Positions 9,031 through 17,238 of a stretch of DNA of 64,000 nucleotides are shown one piece after another. The notes beneath the pieces are model-generated. The model ran no database searches. It was given only the letters and a program-made list of their open reading frames with translations, and had not been told where the DNA came from. Numbering within the stretch: the first letter of the stretch is position 1; each line of letters begins with the position of its first letter. Position numbers and translations under genes: made by a program. This stretch comes from Marinobacter nanhaiticus D15-8W (GTDB lineage Bacteria > Pseudomonadota > Gammaproteobacteria > Pseudomonadales > Oleiphilaceae): contig NZ_AP028878.1 of NCBI RefSeq assembly GCF_036511935.1, positions 3,472,001 to 3,536,000 on the forward strand, in the 5' to 3' direction.

Positions 9031-10419
9031 CTAGCGAACACTCCGCCGACGGAGCGATGCGGGTGAAAAATAGCGCTTATTGGGAACGTCGTCGGTGAAG
9101 ACCCGCGTGTTGGGTTCCTCGGTATCCAGCCCCTGCACGTGATAACGACGGGCCTGAAGATCGTTGAACACTTCCAGAGCCGTCCACACGCCGGGCAACT
9201 CATAGAAGTTCTTGACCAGACCCATGCTGACACGCCAGAGCTGATCGCGACCGTCATACTGGTCCAACAGCAGGGTGTTCCAGCTGTCTTCGTCCACATA
9301 GAAGCGGCGCTTGGCATAGATGTGACGCTCGCCCTGCTTCAGCGTCGCGGTAACCACATGCACCCGATGCAGCTCCCAGCGGGTCAGATCCGGATTGATG
9401 TGGGATACGCCGAGGATCTCTTCGTACGGCAGGCCCTTCTGGGCGATCTCGTAGTTGTTGTAGGGCACGTAGACTTCCCGCATGCCCTCGTAGTTCCAGT
9501 TGTAGCGATCCAGTGCGCCGTTGAAGATATCGGTATCGTCGGCGGTGCGCAGGTTATCGGCGGCAGCAATCGGCGAGTCATAACCCAGGTTCGGCGCGCG
9601 GCGTACACGACGCTGGCCGGCGTTGTAGCCCCAGCCATAACGTGGATTCTTGATCTGGTTGAGGGTTTCGTGAACCAGGATGGCGCCGCCAGCCAGGCGT
9701 GGCGGAGATTGTGTGAAAGACAGATAGTAGAAGATGATGTTCTCCAGATCGGACTCATCACCCTCAGGATTGTAATAATTGAAGAAAGCTTCCTGCTGGG
9801 ATGTTACCAGCGTGTAGTCACCATTCTGCTGAACCGCCACCTCGCTGGAGCGACGGGTGACGTTGATACCACGCCAGCGCGTCAGATGATTCCAGATCAC
9901 CTGGTAAGCTTTCTGCTCGTTGTCGCCGTGCAATATCGGGAACGGGTAGCCGCCGTATGCGCCGTCAATTCCTGCGCCCTCGCCGACAATGGTGGCGCTG
10001 GTGGCGTTGTCCTTGGTGTTCCTGGCCAGCCAATCCGGCACCGCGTGGGTCCGTCGGGTGCGGTACACCGGCACGTTGAACGTCGTCGGGTAGGTCTCGA
10101 TCATGGCGATGACACCATCGCTGAGATGCGCCTTGTATTGCTCGACGTTCTTGGCGTTGATGGTAAAGAGGACGTCGTCTTCGGGGAACGGATTAGGATG
10201 GAAATCACCGTTTTCACCGTAACCCGGAACGGGTTCGGAGATACCGCCGGTCCATGCCGGGATCGTACCGGAGGCATTACCCGCCTTCTGCGAACCAAAC
10301 GGCGTGAGATCTTGCCCAAGACGTGCAGCCTCGGATGCAGATACTGCGGCGCCAGCCTGTCCGGTGATCATCGAAAGAGCAACAACACTGCCCAACAGCC
10401 ATTTCTTGTTATGGATCAT
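9031..10419 (-). CDS. DUF1329 outer-membrane-associated protein
   Basis: A 462-residue protein with a clear signal peptide (MIHNKKWLLGSVVALSM, cleavage near AGAA). Typical DUF1329 features follow: an early motif GTIPAWTGGI and Tyr/Trp/Arg-rich beta strands such as YHLNG-like and RWELHRVHVVTATLKQ segments. The fold is thought to be related to lipoprotein-carrier (LolA/LolB-like) proteins, and such genes often sit beside DUF1302 and RND genes in lipid or hydrocarbon contexts. Here it heads a unit with the YCF48-like protein and the RND exporter; no DUF1302 gene is present. AAAGG lies 8 nt before the ATG at 10419. The 220 bp after its stop contain a 7-bp hairpin (8954-8974) but no strong T-tract. 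Confidence 0.88.
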   Translation of the reverse strand: MIHNKKWLLGSVVALSMITGQAGAAVSASEAARLGQDLTPFGSQKAGNASGTIPAWTGGISEPVPGYGENGDFHPNPFPEDDVLFTINAKNVEQYKAHLSDGVIAMIETYPTTFNVPVYRTRRTHAVPDWLARNTKDNATSATIVGEGAGIDGAYGGYPFPILHGDNEQKAYQVIWNHLTRWRGINVTRRSSEVAVQQNGDYTLVTSQQEAFFNYYNPEGDESDLENIIFYYLSFTQSPPRLAGGAILVHETLNQIKNPRYGWGYNAGQRRVRRAPNLGYDSPIAAADNLRTADDTDIFNGALDRYNWNYEGMREVYVPYNNYEIAQKGLPYEEILGVSHINPDLTRWELHRVHVVTATLKQGERHIYAKRRFYVDEDSWNTLLLDQYDGRDQLWRVSMGLVKNFYELPGVWTALEVFNDLQARRYHVQGLDTEEPNTRVFTDDVPNKRYFSPASLRRRSVR

Positions 10420-10740
10420 TGTTCGGACCTTTCATGTGCCTGAAAGCCGGGAGGCTTTCGTTTCTTGTAATTTTTTCGGAGCCGCGACCATGCGCTCCGC
10501 AGCAGCCTGGATATTCAGGATACTGGCCGTCACCGCCTACTCGCCGCGGCCGGCAAGCCCAAGCCTTACGGGACTGCTAAATCCAATACGATCCGGCATG
10601 CCCACGGGCTTTTTACAGGACTATCAGAGCTCGAAGGTTAGCCTAACTGACGTCAAAATCCATCAACCGAAAGTGCGATTTTGTAGCGTTATGCAACCTT
10701 GAGAGCCGGTAATAGCGGGACGTAGAGCGGAATATGGAAA
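10420..10740 (-). promoter_or_regulatory. Upstream region of the DUF1329-YCF48-RND unit
   Basis: About 320 bp with no convincing gene on either strand. It must hold the promoter of the leftward DUF1329 unit, but I see no consensus -35/-10 pair. A hairpin, GAAAGCC-GGGA-GGCTTTC at 10442-10459, lies in the probable leader 23-40 nt before the start codon. On the plus strand the same hairpin is followed by a T-rich run. Confidence 0.4.
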
Positions 10741-10767
10741 CCGGAAGCGTCAATACCACGCTTCCGG
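10741..10767 (-). terminator. Terminator of pepN
   Basis: A perfect 10-bp stem, CCGGAAGCGT with ACGCTTCCGG around a 7-nt loop, located 18 nt after the pepN stop on the minus strand. The following T-run is short, so efficiency may be moderate. Confidence 0.75.
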
Positions 10768-10784
10768 CTGGGAAGGGAAAAGCC

Positions 10785-13424
10785 TCAGTCCACGAGGGAT
10801 TTATGGACCACTTCGTAAACATCCTTGGACAGGTCGGGCTTGGCGTGGATCTGCTCCAGCGCCGCCTTCATGCCTTCGCGATAGACATCACCGTAGTTGC
10901 GCCAGCGGGTCAGCGGCGCCACCAGACGTGCCGCGATCTGCGGATTGGTGCTGTCCAGCGCCAGGATGTGCCTGGCCAGGAAGCGGTAGCCCGAACCGTC
11001 TGTGGCATGGAAGTTCGCCAGGTTCTGATTGGCGAAGGCTCCGATTACAGACCGGATCTTGTTCGGGTTCTTCCAATCGAACGCGTCATGTTCAAGCAAC
11101 GTCTCGACCGCCGGCAAGGTCCCGGTCCGCGGGCTGCCCGCCTGGATGGAAAACCACTGCTCCACCACTTGCGGATCCTGGCTGAACTGGTCGTAGAAAT
11201 CGCCCAGCGCCTTGGTCCGGTCTTCCTCGAAGTCGGAGTTGACCAGCGCCCGCAATGCGCCCGACTGGTCGGTCATGTTACCGGCCTGGCCGAACTGCTG
11301 CAGGGCAAGCAGACGGGCTTCTTCATCGTTGATATGCATCAGCCAGCTCAGTGCCGTATTACGGACTGACCGTCGCGCGATCGCTTCCGGTGTCGGCTCG
11401 TAGGGGCCTTCCTCGCGGTTACGGCGATAACAGGCGAGCAGCTCGTCGCGCAGTTGCAGGGCCAACTGGTTCAGCACACGGGTGCGCGCCTTGTGTATAC
11501 CCTGCACGTCCGCCGCCTCGGAAAGCTCGATCAGATACGCTTCGCTGGGCAACTGCAGCATCTTGGCCACCAACGCCTGATCCAGGTTGGAGTCGGAGAG
11601 GAGCTGACGGAATGCAGTTACCAGGCGCGGATCGACCGTCAGTTCCTGAGGCTGGTTGATCAGCGACTGGATAACATCCACAGCAAGGCGCTGGCCTGCG
11701 TCCCATCGATTGAAACCATCGCTGTCGTGCCCCATCAGGAACAGCAGTTGATCGCGAGTCCAGGGGTAACGTACCTTCACCGGCGCCGAGAAGCCACGCA
11801 GCAGAGAAGGCACCGGTTGCTCGGATACATCGTGGAATACAAAGGAATGCTCGGCTTCGGTCAGCTCCAGCACCCGCTCGGTGGGCGCATCCGTCTCGCC
11901 GGACTCCAGTTTCAGCGGCAGGTCTTCACCATGCTCGCCAATCAGACCCAGCGAGAACGGGATGTGCTGGGGCAACTTTTCCGTCTGGCCAGGCGTAGGT
12001 GGAATATACTGGCGCACGTTGAGAGTGTAGGTTTTCGCATCGGCATCGTACTCATCTGACACCTCGACGATAGGCGTACCGGCCTGACCGTACCAGCGGC
12101 GGAACTGGGTGAGATCCTTGCCGCTGGCGTCTTCCATGGCCTTGACGAAGTCGTCGGTGGTCACCGCCTGGCCGTCATGGCGATTGAAGTAGAGGTCACT
12201 ACCGGCACGGAAGTTCTCTGCCCCCAACAGGGTATGCAACATGCGCACGACTTCGGCACCCTTCTCATACACCGTCAGCGTATAGAAGTTGGAAATTTCG
12301 ATATAGGAATCCGGACGCACCGGATGCGCCATAGGCCCGGAATCCTCGGCAAACTGCGCCGTGCGTAGCAGCGTAGCGTCCTCTATCCGCTTGACCGTGG
12401 GGGAGCCCATATCGGCAGAGAACTGGGAGTCGCGGAATACGGTGAAGCCTTCCTTCAGGCTGAGCTGGAACCAGTCGCGGCAGGTCACGCGGTTGCCCGA
12501 CCAATTATGGAAGTATTCGTGGGCGACGATGGCTTCGATGCGCTGGAAGGCGGCATCGGTCGCGGTATCGGGGCTTGCCAGCACGCAGGAGGAGTTGAAG
12601 ATGTTCAGCCCCTTGTTTTCCATGGCACCCATGTTGAAGTCATCCACGGCCACGATCATGAAGATGTCCAGATCATACTCGCGGCCGTAGACCTGCTCAT
12701 CCCAACGCATGGAGCGTTTGAGCGAATCAATGGCGTGATCGCACTTCTCCGCGTTACGCGGTTCGACGTACATGCGCAGGTCGATGTCGCGTCCGGATTG
12801 GGTGGTGAATGTATCCCGCTTTTCAACGAGATCGCCAGCCACCAGCGCAAACAGGTAGCAAGGCTTGGGGAACGGATCCTCCCAAACGACGAAATGCCGG
12901 CCGCCTTCCAGGTCGCCGCTTTCGACATCGTTACCGTTCGATAGCAGCACCGGATAACGCGCCTTGTCCGCTTCCACCTGGGTACGGAATCGGGCCATGA
13001 CATCCGGGCGGTCCGGAAAATAGGTAATCCAGCGGAAGCCTTCAGCCTCACATTGGGTACAGAACATACCCGAAGACTTGTAGAGCCCCTCAAGCCGGGT
13101 GTTTTCCTGCGGCAGGATCCACGTCACCACGCCCAGCGTGAAACTGTCAGAGACCTTCTCGATTCGCAAACCGCCCGAAGTCACCTCGTAATCGGAGTCA
13201 GCCAGCGGCAGACCATTGAGCGTCAGGCCCTCAAGCTCCAGCCCTTCCCCATCGAGCTCGAGCGGCTGCCCGGGTTCGGCCTCGGGGTTACGGCGGATCT
13301 CCATGGAGTTGTAGACCCGCGCTCCTTCCTCGAAAAGCTCAAAACGCAGGTCGACATGGTCCACCAGGAAAGGCGGCACCTTGTAGTCCTTCAGGTAGAT
13401 CGTCTGTGGCTGGTTGGTTCGCAT
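10785..13424 (-). CDS. pepN: Aminopeptidase N
   Basis: An 879-residue M1-family zinc aminopeptidase that removes N-terminal residues from peptides in the cytoplasm. The substrate-anchoring GAMEN motif is at residues 266-270, the zinc-binding HEYFH at 302-306, and the third zinc ligand Glu325 in LKEGFTVFRD. Length and motif spacing match E. coli PepN (870 residues). All catalytic residues are intact. It stands alone with its own terminator; a 149-bp gap separates it from the DUF2797 gene upstream. Identification is secure. Confidence 0.97.
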   Translation of the reverse strand: MRTNQPQTIYLKDYKVPPFLVDHVDLRFELFEEGARVYNSMEIRRNPEAEPGQPLELDGEGLELEGLTLNGLPLADSDYEVTSGGLRIEKVSDSFTLGVVTWILPQENTRLEGLYKSSGMFCTQCEAEGFRWITYFPDRPDVMARFRTQVEADKARYPVLLSNGNDVESGDLEGGRHFVVWEDPFPKPCYLFALVAGDLVEKRDTFTTQSGRDIDLRMYVEPRNAEKCDHAIDSLKRSMRWDEQVYGREYDLDIFMIVAVDDFNMGAMENKGLNIFNSSCVLASPDTATDAAFQRIEAIVAHEYFHNWSGNRVTCRDWFQLSLKEGFTVFRDSQFSADMGSPTVKRIEDATLLRTAQFAEDSGPMAHPVRPDSYIEISNFYTLTVYEKGAEVVRMLHTLLGAENFRAGSDLYFNRHDGQAVTTDDFVKAMEDASGKDLTQFRRWYGQAGTPIVEVSDEYDADAKTYTLNVRQYIPPTPGQTEKLPQHIPFSLGLIGEHGEDLPLKLESGETDAPTERVLELTEAEHSFVFHDVSEQPVPSLLRGFSAPVKVRYPWTRDQLLFLMGHDSDGFNRWDAGQRLAVDVIQSLINQPQELTVDPRLVTAFRQLLSDSNLDQALVAKMLQLPSEAYLIELSEAADVQGIHKARTRVLNQLALQLRDELLACYRRNREEGPYEPTPEAIARRSVRNTALSWLMHINDEEARLLALQQFGQAGNMTDQSGALRALVNSDFEEDRTKALGDFYDQFSQDPQVVEQWFSIQAGSPRTGTLPAVETLLEHDAFDWKNPNKIRSVIGAFANQNLANFHATDGSGYRFLARHILALDSTNPQIAARLVAPLTRWRNYGDVYREGMKAALEQIHAKPDLSKDVYEVVHKSLVD

Positions 13425-13573
13425 GGCAAGTCACTCCGAAAGTTATCAGCACGCAGAAGTCGACCGATCGTGAACACTTCGTCGTGCTGGCGCGGGTCAG
13501 GGCGAAACCTCGATTCGGCGCAAGCGCCCTGCCCCTGGTTCAGTTTGCCGCTCTGAATCCATTCGAACGGGGT

Positions 13574-14446
13574 TCAGCTTGAAAAGAGATCCGACGTCTG
13601 CGGACGCTCTTCGAATACCTGTAGACGGACATTGTACGCGGTGAATTTACGGATATTGATCACACCGCTATCCAGGATCAGGTACTGCCCTTTTACGCCT
13701 TCCAGGCGGCCCGCCACTTGGGGGGTCTTGTCCAGGTTATGGGTGCGGATCTTGCTCGGCCAGACCTCCACGGGATAGGCCAGGTCTAACCCACTATCCC
13801 CGACGGCACGAATCGCACCCTCGCCGTGCTCCACTCGCAGTTCGTCGAGTTCCGAGCGGACCGTTTCCAACAGGCGTTCGCGCTCAGCCTCAAGGTCGAG
13901 CGCCTCGACATCGCCCTTGAGCATGGCGCGCCAGTTCGTACGATCGGCCACGTGGGCTTTACAGACCACCTCCACCAGACCGGCCAGGCGACGGGTCGCT
14001 ACCTCCAGCATCGGAATGGCGGCTATTGCGCCCTGATCGATCCAGCGGGTCGGCACCTGGGTCTTGCGGGTAATCCCCACTTTCAAACCGGATGAGTTGG
14101 CCAGGTAGACGACATGGGGGACCATGCAATGGGTCTCCCCCCATTCGGGCTCCCGGCAGGTCCCTTCGTAATAGTGACATTTTTCCGGGCTGACGATACA
14201 GCTGTCACAGGCTGCCAGCTTCCGGAAGCAGGGATAGCAATAACCCTGACTGAAGCTCTTTTTCGTCAAGCGATCACAATGGATGCAACGGATCTCGCCG
14301 CCGAAATCCAACTGCAGTTCGCGACCGATCAGGTCATTGAGCGGGACCCGGGTGTCACCCACCGTCATCTGGTAGCTCACCGGTTTCCCCGGCTCCGCTG
14401 GCATCTTGCGGAGCGGGCCCTGAACGTCGATTACCGGAGTCGTCAT
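13574..14446 (-). CDS. DUF2797 protein, Cys-rich
   Basis: A 290-residue protein of unknown function. It has nine cysteines between residues 54 and 107, in pairs such as CIHC (54-57), CYPC (70-73) and CDSC (80-83), which suggests one or two structural zinc sites. The following segment VVYLANSSGLKVGITR (about 112-127) resembles the start of a GIY-YIG nuclease fold, a similarity I note without being able to test. It lies 12 nt downstream of yeaC in the same direction, so the two are probably cotranscribed. Family membership is confident; function is unknown. Confidence 0.85.
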   Translation of the reverse strand: MTTPVIDVQGPLRKMPAEPGKPVSYQMTVGDTRVPLNDLIGRELQLDFGGEIRCIHCDRLTKKSFSQGYCYPCFRKLAACDSCIVSPEKCHYYEGTCREPEWGETHCMVPHVVYLANSSGLKVGITRKTQVPTRWIDQGAIAAIPMLEVATRRLAGLVEVVCKAHVADRTNWRAMLKGDVEALDLEAERERLLETVRSELDELRVEHGEGAIRAVGDSGLDLAYPVEVWPSKIRTHNLDKTPQVAGRLEGVKGQYLILDSGVINIRKFTAYNVRLQVFEERPQTSDLFSS

Positions 14447-14458
14447 CGATCCTCCGGA

Positions 14459-14719
14459 TCAGTTAAGGATACGGAGGGGCGACGCATCATCGCCAGCGCT
14501 TTCTGCGCGGTCCTTCTTGCGCTCGCGATCGATATAGCCGACCCGCTCCGCCTCCGGAAGATCATGGCGGTTCTCGTAATAGATAACCGCTTCCATGCAG
14601 ATAGACCGCTGCTCGCCGGAAATTGGGCGCCCGTCCGGCCATTTTCCCAGCTCGACTGCCCGCCGCAGGCTTTTGTAGACCGTAGGGTCCAGTCGTTCGA
14701 TCAGTTCTTCGTAGGTCAT
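14459..14719 (-). CDS. yeaC: YeaC-family small protein (DUF1315)
   Basis: An 86-residue cytoplasmic protein beginning MTYEELIERLDPTVYKSLRRAVELGKWPDG, the conserved core of the YeaC/DUF1315 family. The C-terminal part is charged (RERKKDRAES). No biochemical role is established for the family. It is followed 12 nt later by the DUF2797 gene, forming a probable two-gene unit. The start has a purine-rich AGGTG upstream. Confidence 0.85.
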   Translation of the reverse strand: MTYEELIERLDPTVYKSLRRAVELGKWPDGRPISGEQRSICMEAVIYYENRHDLPEAERVGYIDRERKKDRAESAGDDASPLRILN

Positions 14720-14962
14720 TCTGCACCTCAGATTCGTTCGGGCCGATGCGGGTTCAGTACTACAATTTCAGTACGACACCCTTTGTCCAGCTTATCACAG
14801 CCGGCCATTGTGCCGGGCGCTCCAGCCGTTGGGAATAAGCTATCACACCGATGACTTTATGCAGGCCTCTGCATCGGGACCGGATAGGCGACCTATCGGA
14901 CGATGATTCGAAGGCGAGTTAGAGGCCGGTCACAAAAAATTGAAATTCTGCAAAAGAAACCT

Positions 14963-14993
14963 TTGACATCCGGTAATGATAATTATTATCATT
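14963..14993 (+). promoter_or_regulatory. Fur-controlled sigma-70 promoter
   Basis: TTGACA (14963-14968) and TATCAT (14987-14992) are separated by 18 nt. A 19-bp Fur box, AATGATAATTATTATCATT (14975-14993), is an inverted repeat symmetric around one central base and overlaps the -10 element and most of the spacer. This predicts iron-dependent repression. No ORF starts downstream; the transcript would enter the small-RNA interval ending at 15090. Confidence 0.85.
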
Positions 14994-14999
14994 CAAACC

Positions 15000-15090
15000 G
15001 TGCCAAGTGAGAACGGTCGTTTCATTTGGTCTCTCTCATCAGGAGCTTTAAAGGCTCACTTAATGCCCCGCCTCTGCGGGGCTTTTTTTT
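15000..15090 (+). ncRNA. Candidate Fur-regulated iron-responsive small RNA (RyhB/PrrF-like role)
   Basis: The interval from the predicted start (about 15000) to the T-run of the terminator is about 90 nt with no open reading frame. It contains a pyrimidine-rich stretch, CTCTCTC (15031-15037), that could pair with Shine-Dalgarno sequences. AAGTGAG (15005-15011) can pair with CTCACTT (15055-15061), and GAGCTTT with AAAGGCTC forms a small hairpin. The terminator ends in eight T, suited to Hfq binding. The architecture of Fur box over promoter, about 90 nt and strong terminator is that of RyhB and PrrF. I do not recognise the sequence itself as either family. Confidence 0.7.
15065..15090 (+). terminator. 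Strong intrinsic terminator of the candidate sRNA
   Basis: Stem GCCCCGC (15065-15071), loop CTCT, stem GCGGGGC (15076-15082), then eight T (15083-15090). Confidence 0.92.
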
Positions 15091-15149
15091 GGTTCATCGC
15101 GGATTAGTGTGACGGGGAGCCGGGCGTTCTCCACACGGGTCGTAAGGCC

Positions 15150-15256
15150 ATGGGCACCTTCGGCGCCTCAGAAGCTGAAGCATCTGCTACATGCTCGAGT
15201 TAGCTGGAAAATGTAGCCGACGCTTCAGCTTCGGAGCAGCCCACAGGGCTGCCCAT
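15150..15256. repeat. Palindromic dispersed repeat, copy 1
   Basis: Two imperfect inverted arms (15150-15192 and 15211-15256) share the core CAGAAGCTGAAGC / GCTTCAGCTTCGG and end in ATGTAG/CTACAT around an 18-nt loop. Each arm tip holds its own small hairpin, e.g. GCAGCCC-ACA-GGGCTGC near 15237-15253. The same core recurs in the arms flanking the IS at 35146-35202 and 36673-36727, so this is a dispersed family of REP or MITE type. It lies in the noncoding stretch before glpG. Confidence 0.75.
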
Positions 15257-15345
15257 GCCCGGAATGCTTTCGTTACGCGGATTCCCGCTAAAATGCGATG
15301 AACTTTTTTGCCCGATACCGTGAGAACACACCCGCCGGATGTCGA

Positions 15346-16203
15346 TCAGGATTTTCGGTGCGGCGGCGGCAGCACGGCAAGGAAGAGCCCGGAGAGCAGC
15401 CCACCCAAGTGAGCCTCATTGGCCATTGAACCGATACCAATCATCTCGGGTATGGGGGTAAACCCAATGAGTATCCAGATCAGCGACACCACCATCAATG
15501 CCGGCGGAAACTGGAACCTGGGCTCGCGCAACTGGCTTAGCCAACAATACCCGAGAATGCCGTAGACAACGCCAGACAAGCCACCGAATAACGGCCCGGA
15601 CACGATATATTGCAGCGTGTTCGAAATTAAGCTGACGAAAACAATGATCACTGCGAGCCGTCGTCGCCCGTCGAACCATTCCACCTGACTGCCCAGAAAC
15701 CACAGCATCACAGAGTTAAAGAGGATATGTGACCAGCTAAAATGCAGCAGGTCCGGCGTCAACAGTCGCCAGACTTCGCCCTGGGCGAGGGTTGTGGTCC
15801 AGGCATCGAGACGTTCCGTCACCGACTGGAAGCCGTACTGGGTCGGGTCCACGAACATGAAGAAGGCAGCGGCGGACTGGCGGCCAAGGCCCGTAAACCA
15901 AGCTACCAGCGCTGCCACGACGATGATGGCAAGCACCATGGGAGCATGCCGGGGCGACGGCTGCCAACGCCCGTTGACGAATACCGGCGAGTGGTTGGTC
16001 TGGTGCACCGCCTCACGCACTTCCGGCCGGGTCATGAATTGCTCCAGGGCCGCCAGCACCGGCTCGGTGTATTCGCTGTTGGCGAGCCAGAGCACCTGCT
16101 GGCCGCCCTCTTCAGTAATACGGTGCTCCACGCCTTTCTGACGCAGCCACAGACTGAAATCGGCCAGGTTGGTCTCGGCCGGAAGCTGTTTGACACGGTA
16201 CAA
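15346..16203 (-). CDS. glpG: Rhomboid intramembrane serine protease GlpG
   Basis: A 285-residue protein with an N-terminal cytosolic domain (about 1-75), then six membrane helices. The catalytic serine lies in GLSGVVYG, the catalytic histidine in NEAHLGGLLSG, and the L1-type segment contains WRLLTPDLLHFSWSHILFN. It cleaves substrates within the inner membrane. The start is TTG at 16203 with GAGG 9 nt upstream; no better ATG exists in frame nearby. The gene begins 4 nt after the stop of the phosphoesterase gene, so translation is probably coupled. There is no glpE or glpR neighbour as in enterics. Confidence 0.9.
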   Translation of the reverse strand: MYRVKQLPAETNLADFSLWLRQKGVEHRITEEGGQQVLWLANSEYTEPVLAALEQFMTRPEVREAVHQTNHSPVFVNGRWQPSPRHAPMVLAIIVVAALVAWFTGLGRQSAAAFFMFVDPTQYGFQSVTERLDAWTTTLAQGEVWRLLTPDLLHFSWSHILFNSVMLWFLGSQVEWFDGRRRLAVIIVFVSLISNTLQYIVSGPLFGGLSGVVYGILGYCWLSQLREPRFQFPPALMVVSLIWILIGFTPIPEMIGIGSMANEAHLGGLLSGLFLAVLPPPHRKS

Positions 16204-16207
16204 AGGT

Positions 16208-17236
16208 TTACCTCGTCAAGCTATCTTCGGTTTGGGAATTACTGGGCAGCTCCGGTCTAGGCACATTGACCCAGACAAACTTGTCAGCGGATAGTTGCCG
16301 CTCGTCGTCCATACGGTAAGCCACCAGGCGTCCATACTTTACGGCGCTGTAGTCGATACAGGCCACGTTGGGCTTGAGCGGTGCCGGGCGACCGTCGCGC
16401 CAGTAATGACCGACGAATACCGGCGGTTCCGACAGGGGGTATGACAGAATTTTCTTCTTCTCTGCTTCGGACAGCGGATGGTTGGCAATGTCCTCGGGCA
16501 AGGGGTCCGGCTGGAACACCACGTCCGCGTATGTCTGAGGATTCTCGGCCCAGAACTTGGTGCGGAAGAAATGGCGGGTAAAACCATCCCGCCCCTTGAT
16601 CGACAGACCTTCTGGAAGCCGCAAGTCAGTGCCCCGCAGAAGCCGGTCCATAACCCGCCCGGCAAATGAATCCAGCGCCGCGGAGGCCTGGAGGAAATCC
16701 TCGTCGATCAGGTTGCCACCCTGGACCTTCTTGAATTGCTCGATAAGGCGGTGATCCCAGCAGGCATGGACCACACGGAAATGTTCGATCTCCAGGAATA
16801 ACGGCAAGGTGTAAAACCATTCGAGAAATTCGTTCCACTCGTGGGGATGGTGCTCGAACTGCTCCAGGGTTTCACGGATCAGCCGGTCATGCCGGGGGTT
16901 GTGTTCACGCAGGAACTTGCGGTTACTGCCCGGCCGCGCCCGCGTGCAATAGCCTAAGGCGTTGTACTCGTGATTCCCCATGGTGATCTGGGCGGAGCCA
17001 TGTTCCACCATGTCCCTTACCATGTGCAGAGACTCACGGATACGCGGGCCGCGATCGATGATATCGCCGATAAACACCGCCTGCCGCCGCTTATGCTGGT
17101 AGATCCCGTTGATTTTCTGGTAACCCATCTGCTCCAGCAGGGCTGCCAGGGTGTGGGCACACCCATGGATATCACCGATAATGTCATAGCCCCGGCTGGC
17201 TGACCGCTTCACAGACCCTAACGCCCTTCCAGCCAT
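16208..17236 (-). CDS. Calcineurin-like metallophosphoesterase
   Basis: A 342-residue cytosolic phosphoesterase with the full set of metal-binding blocks: GDIHG, GDIIDRGP, GNHEY, an internal HACWD and a late GHYW. These predict a dinuclear-metal phosphatase or diadenosine-tetraphosphatase-like enzyme. The frame is open to 17266, but the ATG at 17236 falls 2 nt after the NAD kinase stop (17239), which fits translational coupling. It is cotranscribed with nadK and glpG. The exact substrate is unknown. Confidence 0.85.
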   Translation of the reverse strand: MAGRALGSVKRSASRGYDIIGDIHGCAHTLAALLEQMGYQKINGIYQHKRRQAVFIGDIIDRGPRIRESLHMVRDMVEHGSAQITMGNHEYNALGYCTRARPGSNRKFLREHNPRHDRLIRETLEQFEHHPHEWNEFLEWFYTLPLFLEIEHFRVVHACWDHRLIEQFKKVQGGNLIDEDFLQASAALDSFAGRVMDRLLRGTDLRLPEGLSIKGRDGFTRHFFRTKFWAENPQTYADVVFQPDPLPEDIANHPLSEAEKKKILSYPLSEPPVFVGHYWRDGRPAPLKPNVACIDYSAVKYGRLVAYRMDDERQLSADKFVWVNVPRPELPSNSQTEDSLTR

Positions 17237-17238
17237 AA

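Noticed and set aside
9139..10443. Open frame of 434 codons antisense to the DUF1329 gene
   Set aside because: The minus-strand frame has a signal peptide, family motifs and a ribosome-binding site; this one has none.
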